The notes under the pieces were generated by a model that saw only the letters and a list, made by a program, of their open reading frames with translations, did no database searches and had not been told where the DNA came from. Below are positions 13,497 to 26,166 of a stretch of DNA of 64,000 nucleotides, piece after piece. The DNA comes from Spirodela intermedia. Taxonomy: Eukaryota; Streptophyta; Magnoliopsida; Alismatales; Araceae. The position numbers and the translations under genes were made by a program. How positions within the stretch are numbered: the stretch's first letter is position 1; each line of letters starts with the position of its first letter. Location of the stretch: NCBI GenBank assembly GCA_902729315.2, contig LR746275.1:1396501-1460500 (forward strand). Reading direction: 5' to 3'.

Positions 13497-14906
13497 CTTA
13501 ATAATCATTTCTAAATATTTATAATCAGCTATTCACCTTTTTATCAATAACAAAGAAGTCACTACTACGAATCATATATTTAGTAAAAACATTGACAATA
13601 AGCAACTTGATCAGATAGCAAATGGAATTTCATTGTATACAAATTCAAAGTTACTTACCCTGGAGAAGTCATGATGTTAGATTTCTAGTCCCCTGAATGT
13701 GACCATTAGTTGTGGTTTTCCACAGTATTTCCATTTCTTTTCCATTTCATCCATTACTCATTAACCCTTTTAATGTAAGTGATTATTTAAATAATCTATG
13801 CATTCATTTCTCTTGGGATTCACGAGAAAGATCATAAAAACAATTTTTTTTTCAGATATTTTGTCGTAGTCAATTTTTTCAAAAGTCTTTTGAGAAAATT
13901 AAAAATGAAGAAGATACCCCAAAAAAGTTCAACTTTCTGTCAATCAGAAGTTTTTAATTTCCAATCGGTGGCAACACATTGCTACGGATATAAACGATTT
14001 TTTTCTCAACAATGTCTCTGCTTATCCTATTTTCCAGTGAAAATGGGAAACATTGAAATTCCCTGCATGATTTGTTGAAAGCATGTGAAGTCAGAAACAT
14101 ATACAGATTGCGCATTAAAAATTAATAGATTACGGGTCAAAAAATATATATATTTACGTCGCTAATGTCCCTTGATTTTTGATATTTTAGTCATTTTTTA
14201 TATGGCAATGCACCAAAAAAGCCCCTTGTTAATGTTCATTCATACATATGTATATATGCATATAATCCTAATCACTTGCTTCATCCTTGTGCACTCTACC
14301 CAACCAAAGCAACACTGGTGGTGGAGACTGCTGTTGCAGAGTTTGAAGGGAAGGTGAGGAACTAGGAGAAAGAAGACCCATTATTAGTTAGATACCACGT
14401 CTAACCAGCTACTCAGGAGAACCACCACCTTGAGTAAATTAAGGAGACGACTATGGATACAAAAACTCACAGTAAAGAAGGGCTTCCTCAGGGCCTGCAG
14501 TCACCACCACTCTCTCTTCATAAGATCATGATGGGTTCCAGGATTGAAACACTAGACTAGCTAGCTAGCTAGCTAACCTACTCTCGAGACATCTCAGGTT
14601 CTGCAGTACATAGAAAAAATGGAAAGAGATATCAATGTATGTAGTTTTCCTTTTCTGTGTGAGTTATTATGCTAGGTTGCTATATTTCTCAGAAATTTCT
14701 CGGATGGAGTTGCCTTCATTTCCAATAAAAGCATGGATCAGATCAGAGAGGCGGCGGATTGGAGTTCGAAGTGATTGGATTGAGATTGCATCATCAGAAC
14801 ACCTGAATGGAAATGGAGCATCGGTAGAAAAATAATCCTATGAAAACATTGAACAGAGGTAAGCCCGGTGTCACCCACCTCGACATAGCTGAACCTCTTA
14901 GGGCAA

Positions 14907-17900
14907 TCAGTCCTCATCCATTTCTGTGGATTGAAGGGCTTCATCTAAAATACTCCGCAGCTCCTGTACCCTCCTCCTTGTAAGAGAAACACATTCCTGC
15001 CAAAATTGGAGAAGCATGAGCGAAGAGAGAAAGAAAGCATGCCAGGGTAGATGTTGGGCCATGGGATTGGTGATGGAAGGAAGGTCCTAATGTGGGGGAA
15101 AATATGAGTGAATGATTAAGGAAGCTATCCTTTGGAAGGATGAATCACAAGCAAAACAATGAAGAAACCTTCACGAACAACAATCAAAATAATGTATGAT
15201 TGAATTTGATGAATCCGAACCCTAAGTTTAAGAGAAAACCAGAAAGTTTAGTTGTCAAGCTAATGGAGATGAATGGCCAAGAACCTGTTCTTGGCCTTCT
15301 ATGGGCACAGACCTTGAGAGATGATGTCAATGCGAGGGCTGCTCCTCCCGGTTTATATAGGGACACGAGGCAGTCCAAGGAGTCCAACACCACAGTCACA
15401 GGTGTATCCATGATGGACTCTTCCTCTGCAGTGGGATCAGCGAGGATGTAGTCCTTGTGAAGTAGGCATGTCAAAGAGAAGGGGACGCTGTTCAGGCTGA
15501 GCTTTCTCTTATCTTTATTGACCACCTCCCTCGTTGTTTTTCTTGATGGGTCCCCAGATACAGCGATTATTCGTCCCTCATCGTTAAGAGATACAAGAGG
15601 AATATGCACTGCACAGATGGTAAATATGCTTCAATAAGTTAATGAGAAATTATGGAACTATCTACCACTATGAACTTGAGACTGAGTTTGTCATAAGATA
15701 TCTTTTCGTGAAACAATTAGACAAATAATAATGTAAGCTTGAAATCATAATATATCATAAAATAAGTCAAATATTTCATATATTCATTATTACTACCATC
15801 AACACACATTATTAATCTGTTAAATTATTTTTTTGCTTATATTGTTAATGTGAGACTTATAGAATGCTTTGCCTCAGTGCTTAAGGGATGGCCAGAAGAC
15901 CATTGTTCTCGTATCATTGCAAACCTAGTTAAATATAAAAATTTAGAACTTTGCGAAAATTATACTAAAAGTATAAATCAACAAGAAAACAACATGTTGA
16001 AGATCTAGAGAAAAAATAAATTTATTTGGACCGTCTTGAGAAAACTTTGGGGCGCCTGATATTCAGAACCACCTCTTGGAGCTTAAATTATCAAAAGTCA
16101 TGTACGTTTATGATGCTTAGCTCGAACCTACAAGCATTTCATTATCAGACGCATATAAAGTGTGTTCCAATTAATTTTCTCTTTCCCTTTTTGCCTTTAG
16201 GAGATTTCTGCAATAACCGAGAAAAATAACATTTCCAGATAAATCTATGGAATTTCTACTGTCTCCTTGAGGCCATTCAGTAGAGTATGCATCCTCTGGA
16301 ATCTCTCCAGAAGCCAAAGACAGAAGAGATGAGGTGTTTCAACACCCACCCCAACCCACCAAATAAAATAAAGAAAAACCTAAAACACACGCAACCACCA
16401 ACACCACCCAGCAGAAAAAAAAAAAAAAAAAAAGGAGAGTGGAGGGGAAGGAAGGGCTATTAAGTCTCCACCAGTCATCTACTTTATGCTCCTAATATGA
16501 GATCATCAATAAACGACTTCAATGTCAATCAATACACCTCAGATATTCACATTATACAAGAAACTGCTCCCGAGCCTTCTCTTTCTCAAGAAAACTCCCT
16601 TAGCGATCGTCCAAAGAAAATCTTTACCATCCAAATCGAAGCTATGTCCACATAAAAAATATTGGTCTACTAGTAGGGGTTGGTGTGTGAAATTGCCCAC
16701 AAATCTTTTAAATTTGAATGTAAAAACTGACGACATCTTTATCTAACTCAATATTTTAAATCAAACTCAGGCCAACAAGTAAACAGAAAGAATGATTTAG
16801 AAACAGAAATTATCAGTCAGGCCTTCAAAAGCCTGTCTCGTGAAAGGGGAGGTGGTTTTGGGTGGGGGAGGGGGGCAGTCTGTGAAGATGCCACTTCAGA
16901 AAGAATCAAGAAATTAAAACCAGCTTTCAGAGCGACTTGCTTCTTCTGTGGAAGCATAATGGAATTAGTCAATGCCATCCGTGTTGAATGCAGCTCTGTT
17001 GATAGTACCTAGACAACTTTAATGAGGAATGGAAAGTTGCAATTGATAATATCTCTGCATATGTCCCAACTTTCTTCCACTCTCAAGCACAAGAAAAGGA
17101 CACATGGGTTTCACTAACACAGTGGGCCATCCCTGGATAGAAGCAAAGGGAGAATCAAAGAGCATTCTCTGAAGCTTCTATTATAATCCATAGAATTACC
17201 ATACATCCAGAGGATGTAACCTGGTTCTATGATGTCGGCTAGTAACAAGGTAGTATCCACGTTCAAATTAAAAGGCAAACGAGTCCCTGCTGTGTGCTGC
17301 TGAAACCTGGTATACTGTTGTGTGCTTCTGTATCATCTGGTCTACCAGCTTTCTGGATCAGATTTTTCTCTATGTCGTATCCTTTATATCATTAAGCACA
17401 GGGTAAGTCCCCGCTTGCATTTTTGAGGAACTAAGCTGTAGGTTATCGCCATCTGCCCCTAATTCGTTTACATTCCAATGAAAAATCTCATGTTCTTAAG
17501 TACAGTAAATGACATGGAACAAAATGACGACAATTATTTTCAAAATAAGGAAAGTGACATACAAACAAACAAATCTTAACCATCCATTAATGATTAAACA
17601 AGATACAAATCCTAAGCCATAACTCCATGAAAGTAAGCACTCAAAACTATTGGAGAGAAATGAAGATGAAAGCATAAAATTCTAGAACATTCAAATATGA
17701 CTGTTCGAATTCAACCAAAACAAAAAAAAACAAAGACTCAGCAGCCACACATGGAACAATGACAAGCCAAGTTGACACGTCTACATGAATATATTTCACA
17801 CAGCAAACTAATAAATGAGAGATCAACAGGTTCAGTCATTACCCATAGATAATGCAGAAGAAAAAAATGACAAAATTTAAGCAAATGGTAAAAATAATTA

Positions 17901-20900
17901 TAGGTGAACCATACAGTGTGCCAGTGCAGCCACTGCTGATAGCAATGCAACGTCGAAAAGGGAGCCATCAGCATTGAGACAATATATGTCCTGCAAAGTA
18001 GAAAACAGTAAAAATGTGATATTTGATGAAAGAAAAAAATGAACTATGCTAACTAACTGGGGACGCATGACAGGTAGGCAAGGCAGAACACCAGAAACGG
18101 AAAATGAGTGCTCCCCCTATCCCTGTAAAAGTGAAAAATGGAAGCAGACCATTGTATTTCTTATGCCAATTCGTATCCTTGCATGACAGTCTGAACACAG
18201 TATTATTTTCAACCTTTTTCTATGGTTATTTTCTATGCTCATTTTCTCAGGACAATTGTGTTGAAATATAATGTAAATACTGCATTAGCAGTTGGGTGAG
18301 GTGTATCACGTGCTTCACTTAAAGAAGCACGTGAACATCACCTGCATGTCTCGGGATGTAAAGCTCTGTCTAGAACCTTCTCCCATGGATCTGTTATAAG
18401 TAACAGACTCCTGTCTCGATGTAAAAACACTTCTTGAATTCTTTTTCCTCATATGTGGTGAATAGAAGCCCTAATTTTCTTCCACGAGAAGATCTATCGT
18501 TCTTCAAGAAACAAATGAACTAGAGGAAATTCAACATGATATCAGAGCAAATCTATGTGCGATTGCTCCTTTCTTATTATCTCTTTCTGTATAAGAGATC
18601 TATGCTGTCTCTGTGAGCCTCTTCTTGAGGACTTAGAAGATCAATATAGTTTCTTGAGCCCTTCTCAAGATATTTCTTGATTTTCCTTTCAAGACGTACA
18701 AGAATTACGTTTGTTTTCTACTTAGTAAGCAGTTGTTCCTATTTCGATTTGTTCTCATTCAGGCCTGAAGGAGGAGAGACCTCAGTAGGTGATGTCTCTA
18801 CCACCATTATGGAAGTCAATCCTGTATCATCAAGATTGATGATTGAACTCCTGTCATGCCTACAGAATTTAAGTTGACTGGATATAATCTCATCCAGTGG
18901 TCAGAATATATTAAAGAAGTTCTTACTGGCAGAGGGATGCTACATCATCTAGAGGAAACTACACCAGATCCAATGTTAAGGCAATTTAGAAAATGGCGAG
19001 AGGAGGATGCTTTGATAAAGACATGAATTTGGGGAACAATGATTCCCCATACCAATAGAGATTTTTTCTTTATGAAAACTGCGAAAGATTTGTGGGGAAC
19101 AGTACACATGAAATATTCGATGAAAAACAATGAGTCACACATTGAAATGGAGATAAAATCTCAATCACTTACTCAAGGTTCTAAATCACTGGAGTACACA
19201 GGAGAACTTAAAATCTATGCCAGGAGCATGATTATTATCCTGATCTTGGGACTAAAGAACCCAAAGAAATTTCTACATAACGAAATTTGATAGAACAAAG
19301 GCAGGTCTTTAAATTTTTGGCTGGTTTAAGTCCTATTTTTTATCATATCAGACAGCAAATTCTAGGATGTGAAAGGAGACCAGATCTGAATGATATGATA
19401 TCAATTGTACAGAATGAAGAGATTCGTCAAAAATTGATGTTGTCTACTCAAGAGTCGGGTAAGACAGCATTTTTAGCCAAACCAGGACACACCATTAAAT
19501 CAACAGAATATCCGAACCATCAATCATCATCTGTGCAAGGGAAGAACCAGAAAAACGATTATAGAGATAATCTCTAGTGCACTTATTACAGAAAACCCCA
19601 TCATACCAGGGAGCAATGCTATAAACTCCATGGTAAACCACGGAATTCTGAGAATCGAGTGAATCAGGCTCACATGGTGATTGATTCTTCATCCAATCAA
19701 AAGTCTAAACAAACAAACCCAAGAGATATTGATTCAACTCCATCAAGCGAAGTAGAGAAACTTCACCTTGAATCAGAGCAATTGAAGGCAATAGTAACAC
19801 AACATTCACAGCCATCAACGAGTCATCAAATTGGTGAGTTCCACTCGTCTCTTGGTGTTCGAGCTCCATCCCAAGATATTACTGGATGTTGAGTAATAGA
19901 TTCATGAGCAACAGATCATATGACAAATTCGTCACATCATTTTATTACCTACATCCCATGTTCCAATGACTGAAAAGTGTTTACTGCTGATTACAGTTCT
20001 TACGGTTGCTGGTATTAGAGACTTGACTCTTGAACCTTTAAGAATCCTCACCAAAGTTCTCCCTGTTCCCAAGCTTTTCACCAACGTTATTTCTGTAAAA
20101 AGTCTTGTTAAAAACACACCTTAACGTGCCTTTTTTGATGAAGGCCTTTGTGTTATCCTTGATAAGGTCCAGAAGTGGAGGATTGAAGTTGATAGAGAAC
20201 GAGGAGAACTTTACATCTTGGAGGGATCTAGCCAAACATGTCTTGAGGAAGCGGAACCATCTCTAGAACATCACAAGGATCTGAATCACATTCAGCTCCT
20301 TCATCAAAGATTAGGCCATCCTTCTTTTGCTACTATGAAAACTTTTCGTCCTTCCTTGTTTCAAAAGGTGTCTGTAAAAACCCTTAAGTGTGACGTATGT
20401 GAATTGTCCAAACATATTCATGTTTCTTTTCCAATTAGAAATGAAAGGAGTGAGATCTCTTTCTCTTGCATCCATAGTGATGTTTGGGCACCATGTCCCA
20501 ATGTAGATCTATTGGGTAATAAATGGTTTGTTACCTTTGTGGATGACTGCACCTGTTGCATGTGGATCTTTCTTCTTAAGCAGAAATCCGAAGTTTTAAT
20601 TGTGTTGAAATGTTTCTGTGCAATGATCAAAACCCAATTGGATAATCCTATAAAGAAATTCAAGTCAGATAATGCTAAGGAATACTTAAGCAACGATCTG
20701 AATTCTTTTATTCAAGTTGAGGGTATTATACATGAGTCTTCATATGTTTATACTCCTCAGCAAAACAGATTGGCAGAAAGGAAAAATCGACACCTCTGGG
20801 AGGTTACACAATCACTCTTGTTTCAGGCAGGTGCACCTAAATTTTTTTGCGGTGAAGCTCTCTTAACAGCAACACATTTAATAAATCATCTTCCCACTAG

Positions 20901-23900
20901 AACCTTGGGTTTCCAAAGTCCTATGGAAAAATTAGCTTCTTATTTCCCTCTTAATCATCTCCATATCTCATTAGAGCCTCGCATATTCGGATGTGTCTCA
21001 TTCATCCATGATCATAATCGAGCTAAAGGTAAATTAGATCTAAGATCCCTCAAATGTATATTTTCTGGATATTCAACAACTCAAAAAGGTATCGATGTTA
21101 TCATCCACCAACTCAAAAATTCTTTACAACTATACACGTTACCTTTCATGAATCAGTTTTTTACTTCCAGAAAAACTCACAAGATACTTCTTTGTCATTT
21201 CCACCTTTACCTGTTTTTTTCCCAGGAGTTTCTTCTCCTCCAGGTCAAATTATTCTACCAATTCATGTGTATGACCAAAGTCCATCTCTTCCTGATCTGC
21301 TTCCTGAAAAACTCAGATTTGGTCAGGTTTATTCAAGAACACAAGTGCCTCCAAATTCTGGATCACCCCAAGACTCCGAACTGGCCTTAACCAATGACCA
21401 AGAAACCACATTCATATCCTAGCAGAAAATACTACTACTCCCCAATCCAATGACCTTTCTATTGCCCTCAAGAAACCTCCACGAGCTTGTACAAAGTACC
21501 CATTATATCCTTCAGCAAACTTTATTTCCTATCATAAACTTTCTCCATCTTATAAAACCTTCCTTGCTACCTTGGATAATATTACCATTCCAGTTAATAT
21601 TTCAGAAGCTCTCTCCAAGAAAGAGTGGAAACAAGCCATGGATGATGAGATGCATGCTCTTGTGACAAATAATACATGAGAGCTTGTACCTCTTCCTAAG
21701 GATAAATGGGCAGTTGAGTGTAAATGGGTTTATTCTATAAAATGCAATGCTGATGAATCAGTTGAAAGGTACATAGCTAAAGGATATACACAAGTTTATA
21801 GAATTGACTATCATGAAACCTTTTCTCATGTGGCAAAAATGAACACAGTCAGAATTATTTTATCATTGGCTGCTATTTATAGTTAGAATATTCAACAATA
21901 TGATGTGAAGAATGCCTTTCTTTATGGGGATCTTACTGATGAAGTATATATGTATTATCCACCTGGTTATAGAGGAAGTTTGTCATCTAACATTGTTTAT
22001 AGACTAAGAAAGTCGTTGTATGGACTAAAACAATCTCCACGTGTATGGTTTGGGAGATTTTCTACTATCATGCGAAAATTTGGTTATCGTCCTAGTAATG
22101 CTGATCACCCATTATTTTTCAAGCATACTTCATTAGGGGGAGTTACTATACTTCTAGTTTATGTTGACAACATTATAATTACTGGAAGTGATGACATTGA
22201 ACAAGGAAATTTGAGCAAATATCTTGCCAAAGAATTTGATATCAAGACTTTGGGTTGTCTTAAATATTTTCTAGGCATTGAGGTGGCTCATTCTTCTAAG
22301 GGCATATTCATCTCTCAACGAAAGTATGTGGCAAATCTTCTAAAAGATACTGGAAAGCCTGCATGCAAACCAGCTAGCACCTCCCTTGATCCTAACCACA
22401 AACTTAGTGTTGGGGAAGGGGAGGAGTCTATTGATCGAGAAATGTATCAACGTCTTATTAGACGATTGATATATCTCACACACACTAGACCTGACATCCC
22501 ATATGCAGTCAGTCTCTTAAGTCAGTTCATGCATCAGCCAACTGAATCCCATCTTCATGCTGCCTATCAAGTGTTACACTACTTAGAGAGAACTCCTAGA
22601 AAATGCATTCTCTTCAAATATGGTGATAAAGTAACAGTTGAGATGTATATTGATGCTAATTATGCTGGTTCTCTTTTAGATCATCGACCAACCTCAAGTC
22701 TTATGATGTTTATGGGAGGAAATTTGGTTACTTGGCGCAGCAAGAAACAGAATGTGGTTGCTCGCTCAACTGCAGAAGCAAAATTCAGGGCACTTGCACA
22801 TGGGATATGTGAACTACTTTGGGTGAAGATTTTACTCATTGACCTAAAGATTCCTATTTCAGGTCCTATGAAGCTCTACTGTGACAGTAAATCTGTAATT
22901 AATCTTGTGCATAATCATATTCAACATGATCACACAAAGCATGTGAAGATAGATCGTCACTTTATCAAGGAAAACTTGGAATCTAAAGAAATCTGTATTC
23001 CTTACATCCCCACTCAACATCAACTAACTGATTTGATGTGTCTCTACGACTCAACTACAACAAGTGCTCTGAAAGCTAGGAATGGATGATATCCACTCAC
23101 CAGCTTGAAGGGGAGATTTGAAATATAATGTAAATACTGCATTAGCAGTTGGGTGAAGTGTATCCGTGCTTCACTTTAAGAAGCACGTGAACATCACCTG
23201 CATGTCTCGAGATGTAAGACTGTCTAGAATCTTCTCCCATGGATCTGTTATAAACAACAGACCCCTATCTCAATGTAAAAACACATTTTAAATTCTTTTT
23301 CCTCATATGTGGTAAATATAAGCCCTTATTTTCTTCCACGAGAAGATCTATCGTTCTTCAAGAAATGAACGAACTAGAGGAAATTCAACAAATTGGAAGT
23401 AACTCTCACAATGGTGAGATGGTCAACTCAACTAAAAATGAAAAAATGTTCCCCTTATAATAAAGGATCTTCCTCCATCTCTATGTTGAAAGCAATGGAT
23501 ATCATTAAAATGCGGATGAAGAGTCATCAGAGCAGAATTTCCCATAAAGAGATGCCAACAAATGTATCACATGGTGCATAGTTGAGTATTCAAGAGCTCG
23601 CCCAAAGGGAAACTGTGAACAGCATTGAAGAGCCATGTACGTAGTAAAATCAAGTATTGGCATCTAAAATTACAACATAATAACAGAGGAATGAATAAAC
23701 AGTGTCAATTTACCAGATAAGCCATCCAAGCAGCTTTCCCGCTGACTAAAGAGAGTTCTTTTAGGTGAATCATCTTTGATCTACACAGAGCAGACGGAAA
23801 AGCACAAGTTCAACGTTAACAAGTACGTCTATTATGCAGAACTCCCACATCAGTGATCAGTGAAGCCACCAAAAGATATATGAAAATCTAATACGAACAT

Positions 23901-26166
23901 GTCTACTTGCTTGTAAGGACAGAGAAGATGGAGACTTTTTCACTTTGTCAGATGGGATAGAGTTTGGGAGGCCGCAAATATTACTGTGACATATCTGAAC
24001 GTTTGACATGCGGGTAAAGGTCAACATTTTGTTTTGGATTGAAGCGTGAAATTATGAATGCCATACACCAATTGTGGTATCGTCAATATAGCCTGGAGAT
24101 CTATGTCCAAAATAATGAATGTGAGATAAGGAAAGTAAAAAAAGCAATCACCCAGCAGATTGGTGGATGGATAAATTTCCTTCCTTGAAAAGAAACGGTG
24201 GACATACCTTCTACGAACCTCAAGGGGAAAGGAAAACAAAACAGAAGACATATGTATCTACCCTTTTAATACCATTTACAGGGTAGTTTAAATTGTTGAG
24301 CACGAAGTACTAAATCAGGTGTCATTACCAGTTCTCAAACAGTAAAGTGTATAAAAGTGAAAAAGGGACTCAATTTTCAGTCGAATGTAGCTAAAAGCTT
24401 AGTTTCAGATTCAAAGGATCTCAGTTGGCAAATGCAGAGGTTGAGGCACCAACAAGTCCACAAAACTCGTTTTTCTTTATTTTCTATTTTAATACGATAG
24501 CACTCTATGTTGACTCTAATTTTCTCTTCTCCATTGCGAAGTAATGAGGAAACTGATAACTAAAAAAGTTTTCTAAGTATAGAATGGAAATGTTTCCTTT
24601 CTTAAGGTGAGAAGTACCACCTAATCATTAGCAAATAAAAAGATGTTCATAAGATAGGTCGTGTAAACCAAATAGAAAACCCAAGATCCCAATACTAACA
24701 TATTCATGATCATCATCATTAAGATATATGTCTCATACAATCCGCTCACAAACCCAATTAAAAACCTAGGAGCTGAAGAGTTTTTCCTTTCAAAAGTATG
24801 ATAGTTCCTCTATGTCCAAATAGTCAAAAAGGGCAAGCCACCAAATCTCTGTTATGCATTTTCGTCCAACAGTTCCATCTTAGGCATATGTCATAGCCCA
24901 TCAATCTGATTTTGATATTGTCGTCAAATGCCTCACACAAGGTATACAAGCAGCCAAATATCATTAGATTTTGAGAATTATTTACAAAATATTGACAAAC
25001 AAGAAGATTCTCTGATTTTTTATATTCAAAGGAGAACAGAGAGGCGGTTTTTATATAACCGTGACAGTCAATTTCCTTGCAGAAAGTCACAATAAAACCT
25101 TGTAACATTTTGATCTATGACAAAAATGCTGCTAACTAGCTTCTAAAAATGCACTTATGAGTCAAGATCAATCGTGCCTATCATAAAGAACAGTCTTTCA
25201 CCCATTAGGTAGTTCCTCCGTCAATATCATTCAATTTCGTGACACAGAACTACATTTAAAACATTACAATCTACGTGCCTCGTTTAATGATTGCAGCAAA
25301 AGAAGAATAAGTACAGAGGTAAAAGAAAATAAATGTACCTTGAGATAACATCAGACAGCTGCTTAGATAGTACAGGTGCCAATTCAGCAGGCCTCCCTGG
25401 CCTCACAGTTGGCGAACAGATTGGAGGCATGTGGAAATCAATAGCTAAAGGAAGATGAAAATAAGAAAAAGAATATAAAATAAAATAAGAAACGCCGTAA
25501 AATATCAGGAATGAAAAAGGAAATATTCAACCAGGTAGCAGGGGATAAAGAGGGTTGACAATAGACCTAGGGAGCCTTCATCAGGCGAGTCTTGAGAAGG
25601 GCTCATCACCTCCAACTTGATGGCCGCGAGCATGGTCTGTTTACACGGTTTGAGGGCATGATTCCACGGAAGCATTTTGTCAAACGACTTAAGGTACAAG
25701 TAAAGCACTCAGCCAATCTTCACAGTGCGACGATTACTTATCCAAAAGTTTACATAAAACGCGAAAAATAAGAAGATTGCTTCAGGAAGAGAAGGAAGAA
25801 ACAGGACGTACGGTCTCTCCAGTCTTCACTAGAGCTGAGCCATCAGCAGAAGAAACAGCCCCTGAACAAACGTTGCGAGAGATTGAAAAGAAAAGGTAAG
25901 ATACAGACAGAAAAACACGTAAGCACAAATAGATAGACACAGAGATACAGAGATACAGAGAGAGACAGAGAGAGAGTAGCAAAGGACAAACCAACAGCAA
26001 TAGAGGTGTCCCGGGCGGAAGAGAGAGGCCTGGCATCGGGCCTCACAGACTCGAGGAGGTGACGCTCGTAGTAGGGGAGCGGGAAGAGGCGCCGGTACGC
26101 CTCCACCTCCATCTCCCCCTCGAAGCCACCCCCTCGACCCCCGGCGTCCTCCTTCACAGCCGCCAT
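14907..26166 (-). CDS. RRP43: Exosome complex component RRP43 (RNase PH domain), eight exons
   Basis: Exons by decreasing coordinate: 26166-25992, 25861-25812, 25636-25567, 25444-25339, 23780-23714, 17990-17915, 15608-15313, 14996-14907. All introns are GT-AG and the joined frame is open for 309 residues, the usual length for plant RRP43. The start at 26166 is the only in-frame ATG before the conserved block. Family signatures are SVRPDARPL near residues 40-48, SADGSALVK, SPDEG, FHMPPICSPTVRPGRPAE, LKELSLVSGKAAW, and in exon 7 RKLSLNSVPFSLT and LADPTAEEES. RRP43 is one of six RNase PH-like subunits of the nine-subunit exosome ring, which threads RNA for 3'-5' decay and rRNA processing in nucleus and cytoplasm; this subunit is regarded as structural rather than catalytic. 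Intron 5 (17991-23713) is inflated by an antisense copia element. Introns 4 (1.56 kb) and 6 (2.3 kb, with a 19-A run at 16415-16433) hold nothing else recognisable. Confidence 0.93.
18254..18258. repeat. Target-site duplication AATTG, left copy
   Basis: AATTG immediately precedes the 5' LTR of the copia element and recurs at 23391-23395 just after the 3' LTR. It is the 5-bp duplication expected from copia integrase. Confidence 0.92.
18259..18536 (+). repeat. 5' LTR of the copia element
   Basis: 278 bp, starting TGTTGAAATA and ending ATTCAACA, giving short inverted termini (TGTTGAA / TTCAACA). It contains two CACGTG G-box hexamers (18307-18312 and 18328-18333) as the tips of a 10-bp inverted repeat. 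Confidence 0.95.
18537..18550 (+). other. Copia primer-binding site
   Basis: TGATATCAGAGCAA directly abuts the 5' LTR. It resembles the initiator-Met tRNA primer site of plant copia elements (usually beginning TGGTATCAGAGC), with one changed base. Confidence 0.85.
18800..19660 (+). pseudogene. Copia gag remnant
   Basis: Translations carry the copia gag pattern: FKLTGYNLIQWSEYIKEVL near 18865-18920, AKDLWGTV, and FLAGLSP with RRQQ-type spacing near 19310-19370. A stop at about 19025 and a frameshift near 19210-19290 break the frame. The zinc-knuckle segment near 19578-19640 reads CTYYRKPHHTREQC, with the second ligand cysteine replaced by tyrosine and a stop just before it. It once encoded the capsid-like protein that packages element RNA. 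Confidence 0.85.
19880..20010 (+). pseudogene. Copia aspartic protease remnant
   Basis: The active-site segment reads IDS, stop, ATDHMT at about 19890-19925. The glycine codon of the catalytic Asp-Ser-Gly motif is replaced by TGA. The protease would have cleaved the Gag-Pol polyprotein. Confidence 0.8.
20218..21390 (+). pseudogene. Copia integrase remnant
   Basis: An open stretch of about 390 codons. It begins with the GAG-pre-integrase and HHCC zinc-binding region (LLHQRLGHPS, then CDVCELSK), followed by the DDE core: HSDVWAP near 20478, KSDNAKEY near 20665 and the QQNRLAERKNRHL segment near 20760 carrying the catalytic Glu. All three acidic residues are visible. The final third drifts into a non-copia frame from about 21080, where a frameshift moves the homology (ending near the 21054-21422 frame). 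Integrase inserts the cDNA copy. Confidence 0.88.
21600..23089 (+). pseudogene. Copia reverse transcriptase and RNase H remnant
   Basis: RT homology starts with the KWKQAMDDEMHAL-like segment near 21630, is broken by stops near 21677 and 21883, and is then open from 21905 to 23089. The catalytic box reads LLVYVDNIIIT: the second Asp of YVDD is Asn, which should abolish polymerisation. SLYGLKQSPRVW, YLTHTRPDIPYAV and the RNase H residues (YIDANYAG, STAEAKFRAL, YCDSKS) follow. The product ends TDLMCLYDS and so on just before the polypurine tract. Confidence 0.92.
23107..23115 (+). other. Copia polypurine tract
   Basis: GAAGGGGAG lies immediately before the 3' LTR, in the expected place for plus-strand DNA priming. 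Confidence 0.85.
23116..23390 (+). repeat. 3' LTR of the copia element
   Basis: Matches the 5' LTR along its whole length apart from about two dozen substitutions and small deletions. Its first two bases have mutated from TG, and a one-base deletion destroys one of the two G-boxes. Confidence 0.93.
23391..23395. repeat. Target-site duplication AATTG, right copy
   Basis: Exact match to 18254-18258. Confidence 0.92.

Larger units (their letters stand above)
9255..14906. other. Intergenic DNA between the kinase and RRP43
   Basis: About 5.65 kb, AT-rich, between the plus-strand kinase and the convergent RRP43 gene, so it should contain the 3' ends of both transcripts. Open frames up to 132 codons (12922-13320) have no recognisable motif. 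TC and TA microsatellites are the only clear structures, plus a short TAGC run near 14561-14576. I see no RNA gene or transposon end. Confidence 0.6.
18259..23390 (+). mobile_element. Full-length, inactivated Ty1/copia LTR retrotransposon
   Basis: A 5,132-bp element with two LTRs of about 275-278 bp, a primer-binding site, gag, protease, integrase, reverse transcriptase and RNase H in copia order (integrase before RT), a polypurine tract and a 5-bp target duplication AATTG. It sits in intron 5 of RRP43 in the opposite orientation to that gene. By eye the LTRs differ at roughly two dozen positions, many of them C/T or G/A changes, as expected from decay of methylated cytosines. The coding region has several frameshifts and stops, so it cannot encode its own mobilisation. 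The lineage within copia was not determined. Confidence 0.95.

Noticed and set aside
14738-14944. 68-codon minus-strand frame over the last RRP43 exon
   Set aside because: It is a different frame from the conserved exon 8 and has no homology.
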